Assembly: GCF_000156715.1 (NCBI RefSeq)
Contig: NZ_DS999316.1
Location: 531,956 to 595,955, forward strand
Length of the DNA stretch: 64,000 bases
DNA from: Francisella philomiragia subsp. philomiragia ATCC 25015
Lineage (GTDB): Bacteria > Pseudomonadota > Gammaproteobacteria > Francisellales > Francisellaceae
Direction: 5' to 3'
Part shown: piece by piece, positions 56,818 to 64,000 of the stretch
Numbering within the stretch: the stretch's first letter is position 1
Layout: every line of letters starts with the position of its first letter
Notes under the pieces: generated by a model
What the model was told of the DNA's origin: nothing
Databases searched by the model: none
The model's input: only the letters and a program-made list of their open reading frames with translations
Made by a program: the position numbers and the translations under genes

Positions 56818-58725
56818 TTATTTTTTAGCTTCAATTTGTTCATTCAAGAAAGCACAAAAATCACCTATAGACATCTGTCCTAGATCTTCACCATTATGTT
56901 TTCTTACTGTAACAATCTCTTGCTCCTGCTCACTTTTACCAAGTATAACAAGGTAAGGCACACGCAAAAGAGTATGCTCACGTATTTTAAACCCTATTTT
57001 CTCATTTCTCAAGTCTAATTTTGCTCGAATACCATTTTTTTCTAGGGTTTCAAAGACTTTTTGGCAGTACTCATCTTGATGATTACTAATACCCATTACA
57101 GCAACTTGCACTGGAGTTAACCATAATGGCATATTTCCTGCATAATGCTCTATTAGCATACCAATAAATCTTTCTAAAGATCCTACAATAGCTCTGTGTA
57201 ACATTACAGGAACTTGCTTGTTACCATTCTTATCAATATACGTAGCTCCTAATCTATCAGGCATAGAAAAATCTAGCTGTATAGTGCCACATTGCCAACT
57301 TCTGCCTATAGCATCTTTTAGATGAAACTCAATCTTAGGTCCATAAAAAGCTCCTTCACCTGGTAGTAGCTCATACGCAACATTGTTAGCATCAAGAGCA
57401 TTTTTAAGCATTTGCTCAGACTTATCCCAAGTCTCATCATTACCTATTCTATTCTCTGGTCTAAGTGCAATTTTGACAGTAAAATCATTAAAGCCAAAAT
57501 CTTTGTATACCTCAAAACATTGTTTGACCATTAGGATTACTTCTTCTTCCACCTGTTCTGGAGCACAAAATATATGCCCATCATCTTGTGTAAAACTTCT
57601 AACCCTCATCAAACCATGTAAAGAGCCAGAAGGTTCATTTCTATGCACTATACCAAACTCAGCCATTCTAATCGGTAGATCTCGGTAACTATGTAATTTA
57701 GTATTATAAACTTGTACACAAGTTGGACAATTCATCGGACGAATTGCAAAATCTCTATTTTCAGACTTTGTCGCAAACATATTTTCAGCATACTTTGAAG
57801 CATGTCCTGACTTTTCCCATAAACTAAAATCTGCTATCAATGGAGTACGAATTTCACCACAACCATATTTCTTGTTAGAAGCCCTCATATAATCTTCTAC
57901 TTCACGCCAAATTCTCACACCACTATCATGCCAGAATGCAATCCCAGGCGAGTCTTCTTGAAAGTGAAATAGATCTAAAGCTTTGCCAATTTTTCTATGA
58001 TCACGTTTCTCTGCCTCTTCTAACATATGCAAATATTGATCTAGATCTTCTTTAGTAGCCCAACAAGTACCATATATTCTTGTGAGCATTTCATTGTTAG
58101 AATCGCCTCTCCAGTAGGCTCCGGCTAACTTCGTTAACTTAAATGCTTTAATAGCTGCTGTGCTTGGTACATGAGGACCACGACATAGATCACTAAAATC
58201 ACCTTGAGTGTAAATCTTAATTTGTTGATCTGCTGGAATACTCTCAATTATATCAACCTTATAGTTTTCTCCTTGCGCTTTAAAGAATGCTATAGCATCT
58301 TCTTTAGACACAACTCTGTAACTTATAGAAATTCCTTTTTTAGCAATTTCTTTCATTCTCTTTTCTATGTTTGCTAAATCTGCTTCACCTATAGTCTCTT
58401 TAAATGAAAAATCATAGTAGAATCCATTGTCTATAACAGGCCCTATAGTTACTTCAGTATTTGGATATAGCTCTTTAACAGCGTTAGCTAAAAGATGAGC
58501 ACATGAATGCCTTAAAATTTCTAGACCTTCTGTATCTTTTGTAGTTATAAGTCTTAACTCACAATCATGGTTTATAACATCTTTTGCATCAGATAATTTA
58601 TTATCGATATAGGCACCGACTGTTATCTTAGCTAAGCTTGGAGAAATAGATTTTGCTATTTGTAAAGAATTAACACCACTTTCAAATTCTCGTATAGATC
58701 CATCAGGAAATTTAATATTTATCAT
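56818..58725 (-). CDS. thrS: Threonyl-tRNA synthetase
   Basis: This 635-residue class II synthetase has a TGS domain (about 1-60, INIKFPDGSIREF), an editing domain with HSCAHLLANAV (HxxxH), motif 2 (LMRVRSFTQDDGHIF), zinc ligands (NCPTC, with later His) and a C-terminal anticodon-binding domain. ATG 58725 is preferred to an in-frame GTG at 58731 by fit with the family start. It heads the infC-rpmI-rplT operon, as in most proteobacteria, and is 25 bases before the infC start. Confidence 0.97.
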   Translation of the reverse strand: MINIKFPDGSIREFESGVNSLQIAKSISPSLAKITVGAYIDNKLSDAKDVINHDCELRLITTKDTEGLEILRHSCAHLLANAVKELYPNTEVTIGPVIDNGFYYDFSFKETIGEADLANIEKRMKEIAKKGISISYRVVSKEDAIAFFKAQGENYKVDIIESIPADQQIKIYTQGDFSDLCRGPHVPSTAAIKAFKLTKLAGAYWRGDSNNEMLTRIYGTCWATKEDLDQYLHMLEEAEKRDHRKIGKALDLFHFQEDSPGIAFWHDSGVRIWREVEDYMRASNKKYGCGEIRTPLIADFSLWEKSGHASKYAENMFATKSENRDFAIRPMNCPTCVQVYNTKLHSYRDLPIRMAEFGIVHRNEPSGSLHGLMRVRSFTQDDGHIFCAPEQVEEEVILMVKQCFEVYKDFGFNDFTVKIALRPENRIGNDETWDKSEQMLKNALDANNVAYELLPGEGAFYGPKIEFHLKDAIGRSWQCGTIQLDFSMPDRLGATYIDKNGNKQVPVMLHRAIVGSLERFIGMLIEHYAGNMPLWLTPVQVAVMGISNHQDEYCQKVFETLEKNGIRAKLDLRNEKIGFKIREHTLLRVPYLVILGKSEQEQEIVTVRKHNGEDLGQMSIGDFCAFLNEQIEAKK

Positions 58726-58777
58726 ACACACTAAGTCTTATTTATTTAATAAAGTTATCGAAATTTATACAGCGTAT

Positions 58778-58806
58778 ATTATATGTTATAGGCCATGTTA
58801 TGTAAA
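58778..58806 (-). promoter_or_regulatory. Promoter of the thrS operon
   Basis: On the minus strand, TTTACA (58806-58801), a 17-base spacer and TATAAT (58783-58778) form a near-consensus sigma-70 promoter. Transcripts would start near 58771, giving a leader of about 45 bases, too short for the long thrS operator known in E. coli. Confidence 0.6.
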
Positions 58807-59094
58807 TTATTTATCATTTTAGGCACCATAATATTTAATCTCAAAATATATAAACATATTTCATATAAAAATATTATTAAAATAAAATATTCAATAAAAT
58901 ATAATTATCATCGAGCATAAAATTTAATTACAAGTCAATAGATAATTTATAAAATCATAAAACATTAAAAAGATATTAAAACAAAGATGCATTTCCTCTC
59001 TATCATTATTAACCATACATAAAACAGCTGTATTTATTAAATTTTTGTAAACTAAAATTAATAACTTTACTATGTTTTGATTTTATAGAAACAA

Positions 59095-59122
59095 TTGATA
59101 GGATTGTAATTACAGGTATTAA
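59095..59122 (+). promoter_or_regulatory. Promoter of the AA10 gene
   Basis: TTGATA (59095-59100), a 16-base spacer and TATTAA (59117-59122) make a plausible promoter. AAGGAG is 8 bases or so before the ATG at 59168. Confidence 0.45.
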
Positions 59123-59167
59123 TTTTAATATCTGTTTTATTAAAAAATATAGATAAGGAGTCTTATC

Positions 59168-60955
59168 ATGAAACTAAATAAAATCACTTTAGCTACTGGA
59201 TTAATCTTATTAGCTAGTACCCAAGCATATTCACACGGTTATGTTGAAAGCCCTGCTTCTCGTGCCTTACTATGTAAAGAGGGAAAAAATAAAGATTGTG
59301 GCTCCAGAGCTCAATATGAACCACAATCGATAGAACAAGTTGATGAACTATTTAACTTAGGTGCTTTAGATAATAATATTGGGAGTGCTGATGTTGCTGG
59401 TTTTGAAGCATTAGATGAACAACAACAAAGTCGTTGGGCAAAAACTGTTGTCCAGCCAGGACAGCCATTAAAAATTAAATGGCAATTTACTGCTAATCAT
59501 AAAACTAAACATTTTAAATTCTATATAACCAAACCTAACTGGAACCCAGATAACTTACTTACTCGTGACAGTTTTGAAGAACAGCCGTTGAACTGTTATG
59601 ATCCACAACCTACATGGATAGCACCTAACCAACCACCTCAAGATGGCTTAACGTTTACATGTACATTACCAAATAGATCAGGTTATCAAATCATAATGGC
59701 TGAATGGGATGTAGATGATACTAGAATGAGCTTTTATAATCTATTAGATTTAGATTTTACAAATGATAAACCTGCTGGTACTGTTATCCTACCAAATGGT
59801 GATATTACTGATCCTAATAATGGCTCAGAGGGATCCGGCATACCAGCATACGATGCTACTAAGTCATATCCAACTACAGGTACAAAAGTAGTATTTGAAA
59901 ATAAGATATATCAAAATAAATGGTATGTAAATCCAGGTCAGCAACCAGGAGCTGAGCAATGGGGACCTTGGGAGTATATTAAAGATGCAGAACAGCAAGC
60001 TGATCCTACAGATAAATTTCCAGTAGAAGCAACTAAATTTACTATAAACCCATTGAATATCAAAGAAGGTGATAAGATCACGTTACAATTATTCAAAGAT
60101 GGTACCATGTATGAATATCCTCTACTAACAGTTCCAAAAGCAATAAGTACAAACGACTTATTCATTGAACTAACTAATAAAATAAATACTCTTAGCTCCT
60201 CTGATTTAGATAATCAAATAATTGCTGGAGTTAAAAATAATAATAATGAGGTCGTTCCAAACGGTAACTCTCTTTATATTTATCAAAACACTGATAAACC
60301 ATATAGCCAAATTAGTTTTTACTATCAGCAAGCTAGTCAAAATATTAAAAACGAGCTACACCTAATGGACTTTAAAAATGAATACTCTATCGACTCTGAT
60401 GGTAAGCTGTATATTAATGCTAAAATAATGTCTCATAGCTCAGCCAATGCTAAAGTATCTGTTGTACTACAAGATGAAAATGGTAATCAAGTTTATAGAA
60501 AATCTGATATAGAAATAGCTCCTATGGATACATATGACTTGGCATTACAGCTTGAGAATATCAAAGCAGGAAACTATAAACTTATCATATCTAGTGAAAT
60601 TACTGGAGCAGAAGCTTGGCAGAAAGATCTAAGTATTAAAATATCTAACTCAACACAAGATCCTGATAATCCGCCGGTTGTTGATAAAGATATAAATGTA
60701 ACAATTAATGCCAATACCCCTTTCTATCAAGTTAACTCAGATGACACTGTAACAGCAAGAGCCTGGTCTAGTAGTTTAGGTGATGTTAACCTAGCAAACA
60801 ATCAAATAACTATCATACCGTGGAGTAAGACTACTACAGCCAAAGGAAATGATAGTTCAGCATATGTAAAATGTCCTTTACCTACAAATAATCAGACAAG
60901 TGTTACATATTTAGTCAGTGGTGACCTAAATAGTATAAATTGTATAATAAAATAA
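59168..60955 (+). CDS. Secreted chitin-active AA10 lytic polysaccharide monooxygenase (GbpA/CbpA-like)
   Basis: This 595-residue protein has a signal peptide (1-22) whose cleavage leaves His23 as N-terminus. His23 and His111 (FTANH) make the copper histidine brace. The AA10 domain spans about 23-200 (HGYVESPASR, then ITKPNW, LNCYDP, and YQIIMAEWDV). A chitin-binding CBM5/12-like module follows near 228-275 (YQNKWYVNP...WGPWEYI aromatics). The remaining C-terminal part (about 280-595) has Ig-like strands. The enzyme oxidatively breaks crystalline chitin and may also help attachment. It is monocistronic. Confidence 0.93.
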   Translation: MKLNKITLATGLILLASTQAYSHGYVESPASRALLCKEGKNKDCGSRAQYEPQSIEQVDELFNLGALDNNIGSADVAGFEALDEQQQSRWAKTVVQPGQPLKIKWQFTANHKTKHFKFYITKPNWNPDNLLTRDSFEEQPLNCYDPQPTWIAPNQPPQDGLTFTCTLPNRSGYQIIMAEWDVDDTRMSFYNLLDLDFTNDKPAGTVILPNGDITDPNNGSEGSGIPAYDATKSYPTTGTKVVFENKIYQNKWYVNPGQQPGAEQWGPWEYIKDAEQQADPTDKFPVEATKFTINPLNIKEGDKITLQLFKDGTMYEYPLLTVPKAISTNDLFIELTNKINTLSSSDLDNQIIAGVKNNNNEVVPNGNSLYIYQNTDKPYSQISFYYQQASQNIKNELHLMDFKNEYSIDSDGKLYINAKIMSHSSANAKVSVVLQDENGNQVYRKSDIEIAPMDTYDLALQLENIKAGNYKLIISSEITGAEAWQKDLSIKISNSTQDPDNPPVVDKDINVTINANTPFYQVNSDDTVTARAWSSSLGDVNLANNQITIIPWSKTTTAKGNDSSAYVKCPLPTNNQTSVTYLVSGDLNSINCIIK

Positions 60956-60998
60956 TTTTCTTTTATAATTTCTTATTTATCTAACTACATTTATTAAA

Positions 60999-61023
60999 TT
61001 AATCTAAGTATATTTTAGATTAA
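60999..61023. terminator. Candidate terminator hairpin after the AA10 gene
   Basis: TTAATCTAA and TTAGATTAA are perfect 9-base arms around a 7-base loop, 44 bases after the AA10 stop and before convergent genes. It is A+T-rich with no clear U-run, so the stem would be weak. Confidence 0.35.
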
Positions 61024-61158
61024 CCATATATCATCTTGTAACTATAATCTAATTTAATAACTTGATTATCTTAGTTTACTAGACCAAAATCAAAGTATTA
61101 ATCCATTTAAGCTTAAAAAAGCTATTACAACATACTCGATAACTCTTTTAAGATAAAT

Positions 61159-61455
61159 TTAGTTATTTGTATTATCTAAATCATCACGATATATTACATG
61201 CATTGTCGCTAACGCGTTATTTGTATTATAGAGTCCTTGATACGCATTCATCTTTGCATCACATTTATTATTGTATTTTTTATTACATATATCTAAATAA
61301 TAAAGACAAAAATCTAATGATATCTTAGTATGAGTTTCATACTCTATACCTTTTTTGGGATTGTATATTTTACAGTAATTAAGGTATTTATCACTAGCAT
61401 AACTAGATAATGAAAAGAGAAACAAAAATACGAATAAAAAGTTTTTATTCAACAT
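61159..61455 (-). CDS. Small exported protein of unknown function
   Basis: This 98-residue product has a signal peptide (MLNKNFLFVFLFLFSLSSYA). The mature part is about 78 residues with four cysteines (NYC, DFC, DIC, KC) and a YCKIYNPKKGIEYE segment. I recognise no family. It overlaps the end of gcvH by 11 bases and is therefore coupled to it. Confidence 0.65.
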   Translation of the reverse strand: MLNKNFLFVFLFLFSLSSYASDKYLNYCKIYNPKKGIEYETHTKISLDFCLYYLDICNKKYNNKCDAKMNAYQGLYNTNNALATMHVIYRDDLDNTNN

Positions 61456-61825
61456 GACCCCTATAATCTTCCGGTGTTAATAATTCTTTTATTTCTTCTT
61501 TTTGGCTTACTTTAATATCAAACAACCACCCCTTTGTATAACATGATTGATTGATAAGTTTTGGATTGTCTATTAGTTCTTTATTTACGCTTACAATTTT
61601 TCCAGATAATGGTGCGTAAATATCAGAAGCTGTTTTTACAGACTCAATAACACAAATCTCATCTTCTTTGACATATTCATGATCTAATTTGGGTAAATCA
61701 ACATAAACTATTTCTCCAAATTCATTCTGAGAATAATCATCTATACCTACTCTTGCTATATCACCTTTAATTTCAACCCATAAATTAGAATCTGTATATA
61801 AGTAGTTTTGATTTATTTCAGCCAT
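61445..61825 (-). CDS. gcvH: Glycine cleavage system H-like lipoyl protein
   Basis: This 126-residue protein has the lipoyl-lysine motif VIESVKTASD with Lys64. The preceding DDYSQNEFGEIVYVDLPKLD and the C-terminal GWLFDIKVS match GcvH. It shuttles the aminomethyl group between GcvP and GcvT, neither of which is in this window. An H-like protein with another role in lipoyl relay is the alternative. ATG 61825 has GAGGA close upstream; the longer frame would add 7 residues. Confidence 0.9.
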   Translation of the reverse strand: MAEINQNYLYTDSNLWVEIKGDIARVGIDDYSQNEFGEIVYVDLPKLDHEYVKEDEICVIESVKTASDIYAPLSGKIVSVNKELIDNPKLINQSCYTKGWLFDIKVSQKEEIKELLTPEDYRGHVE

Positions 61826-61930
61826 AATTCCTCTTCGACAAAACATGTTTATTTTTAGCTAATAGATGATAATAACATAAAAATCCTTTAAAATTAATTT
61901 GTTAAATCAAAAGTTAATACGTAGATATTT

Positions 61931-63046
61931 ATGAACTTAAAAGACAAAAATATAATTATTACTGCTGGTGGTACAGGTGGACATATCTACCCTGCACTTG
62001 CAGTTGCTGAAATGCTAAGAGAGAATAATGCTAATGTCACGTGGGTTGGTACTCCTAATAGCATGGAAGCCAACATTGTACCTCAATATTTTAATATCCA
62101 ATATATTAAATCTTCTGGTGTTAGAGGCAAAGGACTTAAGAGGAAAGTAGCATTCCCATTTACACTTATATCAAGTACACTAAAAGCGCGTAAGATACTC
62201 CAAAAACTAAAAATTGACTTAGTCATAGGCTTTGGTGGTTATGTATCTGGACCTATATGTCTTGCTGCTGTTCAAAAGGATATACCTATAATAATCCATG
62301 AGCAAAATGCCAAAATAGGCTTAACAAATAGAATATTAGCCAAACTGGCTACCAAAGTATGCCTAGCATTTGATGTAGAAGATATACAAAAGAGACTTAG
62401 TCCTAAGCAATTAGCTAAAACACAGGTTGTAGGAAATCCTATCAGAAAAGATATTATAGCTCTTAATAATAAAACAAAGAATATAACCGAGAATGGTGAT
62501 TTAAAACTTCTTGTCTTAGGAGGTAGCCAAGGAGCTAAAAGTATAAACAATATTATCCCTGATCTTATTATCGAAGCTAATAAACAAGGGATAAATCTAA
62601 AAGTATGGCATCAAACAGGCAAGCTTTCTTTTGAAGAAACTAAAAATAAATATAATCAAGTACCCTCAACACATATCAAAGATATATCAGCGTATATAAC
62701 TGATATGACAAACGCTTATGAATGGGCTGACATACTAATTTGTCGAGCTGGAGCTCTAACGGTATCAGAATCAGCCATAGCTGGAGTTCCTGCAATATTT
62801 ATACCATTACCATCAGCAGTAGATGATCATCAATTTTTTAACGCACAAAATATGGTAAAAAATAATGCTGGATTTTGTATTAGACAAGATCAAATGACTT
62901 TGGAGAATTTAATAGATATAATTAAGCCTCTTTATGAAGATAGAGACAAACTTAAAGAAATATCACAAAAAGCAAAAAATACATTGATAAAAGACTCTAG
63001 TGAACAGATATTAAAAGCTGTAGAACAAATTTTGAACAAAAAATAA
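61931..63046 (+). CDS. murG: UDP-GlcNAc:lipid I GlcNAc transferase MurG
   Basis: This 371-residue peripheral membrane glycosyltransferase makes lipid II from lipid I. Its marks are [15 protein letters not shown] (N-terminal glycine loop), [19 protein letters not shown], then [22 protein letters not shown] and [14 protein letters not shown] in the UDP-GlcNAc-binding C-domain. It begins a short cluster with ybaB and recR, although a different pathway is involved. Confidence 0.97.
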   Translation: MNLKDKNIIITAGGTGGHIYPALAVAEMLRENNANVTWVGTPNSMEANIVPQYFNIQYIKSSGVRGKGLKRKVAFPFTLISSTLKARKILQKLKIDLVIGFGGYVSGPICLAAVQKDIPIIIHEQNAKIGLTNRILAKLATKVCLAFDVEDIQKRLSPKQLAKTQVVGNPIRKDIIALNNKTKNITENGDLKLLVLGGSQGAKSINNIIPDLIIEANKQGINLKVWHQTGKLSFEETKNKYNQVPSTHIKDISAYITDMTNAYEWADILICRAGALTVSESAIAGVPAIFIPLPSAVDDHQFFNAQNMVKNNAGFCIRQDQMTLENLIDIIKPLYEDRDKLKEISQKAKNTLIKDSSEQILKAVEQILNKK

Positions 63047-63056
63047 GGATTTGGAA

Positions 63057-63392
63057 ATGAACTTTGATATGTCAAAGCTAATGCAACAAGCGCAAAAAAT
63101 GCAAGAACAAATGAAAAAAGCTCAACAAGAGCGTGAAAATATGGAAGTAATAGGCGAGTCTGGAGCTGGACTTGTTAGCGTAACAATGACTGGCAAATAT
63201 GATGTCAAAAAAGTTACTATAGATGATTCTCTAATGTCAGAAGATAAAGAAATGCTAGAAGATTTAATCGCTGCAGCTGTAAATAGCGCGGTTAAAAAAG
63301 TTGAAGATAGCTCATCCTCTGCGGATATTGGTAAAATGGCGAAAGAGGCTGGCATTGACTTACCTAATGGATTTAACTTTCCTTTTAAATAA
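63057..63392 (+). CDS. YbaB/EbfC nucleoid-associated protein
   Basis: This 111-residue protein has the family N-terminus MSKLMQQAQKMQEQMKKAQ, a GLVSVTMTGKYDVKKVTID core strand and a C-terminal LPNGFNFPF. EbfC/YbaB dimers bind DNA and bend it. The ATG at 63057 has AAGGAT upstream; an alternative TTG begins 6 bases earlier. Its stop overlaps the recR start (TAATG), the classic ybaB-recR pair. Confidence 0.94.
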   Translation: MNFDMSKLMQQAQKMQEQMKKAQQERENMEVIGESGAGLVSVTMTGKYDVKKVTIDDSLMSEDKEMLEDLIAAAVNSAVKKVEDSSSSADIGKMAKEAGIDLPNGFNFPFK

Positions 63393-63997
63393 TGAACAAT
63401 CAAATTTTCTCTCCCAAAATTACTGCTGTAATAGAATCTTTGCGTAAATTACCAACTATTGGTAAAAAATCGTCTCAAAGACTTGCATTATATTTACTTG
63501 ATAAATCTCCGGAAACTGCTATTACAATTGCTAACTCTCTGTTAGATGCAGCTGAAAATATCAAAAAATGTAAATATTGCCAATCTCTTACTGAAAAAGA
63601 TGTTTGTGATATCTGTAGTAGCCAAAATAGAGATGAATCTAAATTATGCATAATTGAAAGTATGCTAGATTTGGTAGCTATTGAAGAAGCAGGTTTTTTC
63701 AAAGGAAAATACTTCGTACTTAATGGCAGAATATCTCCGCTTGACGGTATAGGACCAAATGAACTAAAACTTGATATTTTAGAACAAATAATTATAAATA
63801 GAGAAATAAGTGAGATTATATTAGCTATAAGCCCCACTGTAGAAGGAGAAACAACTGCGCACTTTATTTCTCAAATGATTGCTAAAGATATAAAAATCTC
63901 TAGAATTGGCTTTGGAGTTCCTTTTGGTGGTGAATTAGAATATTTAGATCAACAAACATTAATTCACGCTTTTAATGCCAGAACTAATATCAAATAA
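63392..63997 (+). CDS. recR: Recombination mediator RecR
   Basis: This 201-residue protein has an N-terminal helix-hairpin-helix region (LRKLPTIGKKSSQRLALYLL), a zinc finger CKYCQSLTEKDVCDIC, a Toprim domain (CIIESMLDLVAIEE and ISPTVEGETTAHF), and a GVPFGGELEYLDQQTL C-terminal strand with Walker B-like features. RecR loads RecA on gaps with RecO and RecF. The gene ends 3 bases before the window edge. Confidence 0.97.
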   Translation: MNNQIFSPKITAVIESLRKLPTIGKKSSQRLALYLLDKSPETAITIANSLLDAAENIKKCKYCQSLTEKDVCDICSSQNRDESKLCIIESMLDLVAIEEAGFFKGKYFVLNGRISPLDGIGPNELKLDILEQIIINREISEIILAISPTVEGETTAHFISQMIAKDIKISRIGFGVPFGGELEYLDQQTLIHAFNARTNIK

Positions 63998-64000
63998 CTT

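Larger units (their letters stand above)
58726..59167. other. 442-base intergenic region between thrS and the AA10 gene
   Basis: This divergent spacer is extremely A+T-rich. It holds the thrS promoter on the left and a candidate promoter for the AA10 gene on the right (59095-59122). I see no ORF, tRNA or repeat between them. The middle (58850-59080) has only homopolymeric A/T runs. Confidence 0.5.

Noticed and set aside
58726..59167. Hidden gene or small RNA between thrS and the AA10 gene
   Set aside because: No open frame with a start and RBS, no stable G+C-containing hairpin; the sequence is nearly pure A+T.
1..64000. CRISPR array, tRNA, rRNA, prophage or insertion sequence
   Set aside because: Reading both strands showed no repeat-spacer pattern, no tRNA cloverleaf with CCA-like end, and no transposase or integrase motif.

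Overview
This window is a gene-dense, very A+T-rich stretch of chromosome. Gene content, codon use and order fit the gammaproteobacterial genus Francisella (inference from protein character and from local clusters such as thrS-infC-rpmI-rplT and smpB/ratA-ratB, not from a database search). A complete histidine operon argues against the histidine-requiring F. tularensis type strains and for an environmental or fish-associated relative such as the F. philomiragia group. I see no rRNA, tRNA, CRISPR array, insertion sequence or prophage.

Layout. 1-1474: the 5' part of a membrane/coiled-coil protein that runs off the left edge. 1.7-9.5 kb: typA, a short-chain dehydrogenase, gamma-glutamyltranspeptidase, MlaA lipoprotein, a stand-alone FAD domain of the MnmC type, and a small exported protein (8860-9546) that looks like a ribosome-inactivating protein (Shiga toxin A / ricin A fold). 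9.5-11.6 kb: ratA-ratB divergent from smpB-ttcA. 11.7-21.4 kb: a histidine module, with a PLP-dependent histidine decarboxylase, a secreted RNase T2, and a compact hisG-D-C-B-H-A-F-IE operon led by a TrpR/YerC-family regulator gene. A TrpR-operator-like palindrome sits on the -10 of that operon's promoter. 21.5-28.4 kb: an MFS transporter, two tandem exported DUF218 proteins, xseA-xseB, a small Cys-rich exported protein and a beta-propeller-like exported protein.

28.5-35.8 kb: an M20 amidohydrolase plus a GNAT enzyme, facing a three-gene amidoligase-type operon: circularly permuted ATP-grasp, alpha-E, and a class II amidotransferase-like/transglutaminase fusion whose amidotransferase part lacks its nucleophilic cysteine. 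A paralogue of the beta-propeller-like protein lies on the far side. 35.9-45.5 kb: two tandem MFS transporters, the sbcB-uvrB-NERD-murI cluster, a short-chain dehydrogenase and a LysR regulator. 45.5-54.9 kb: a FUSC-type exporter split in two frames, mnmG, a lipoprotein, an NSS-like transporter, rpiA, pirin, threonine aldolase and an unrecognised protein.

54.9-58.8 kb: a TVP38-family protein and the thrS-infC-rpmI-rplT operon, with infC apparently starting at AUU. 59.2-64 kb: a secreted chitin-active AA10 protein, an orphan gcvH, then murG, ybaB and recR. Most of the window is housekeeping. The parts most worth attention are the ribosome-inactivating-protein candidate, the autoregulated histidine operon and the amidoligase/transglutaminase operon.
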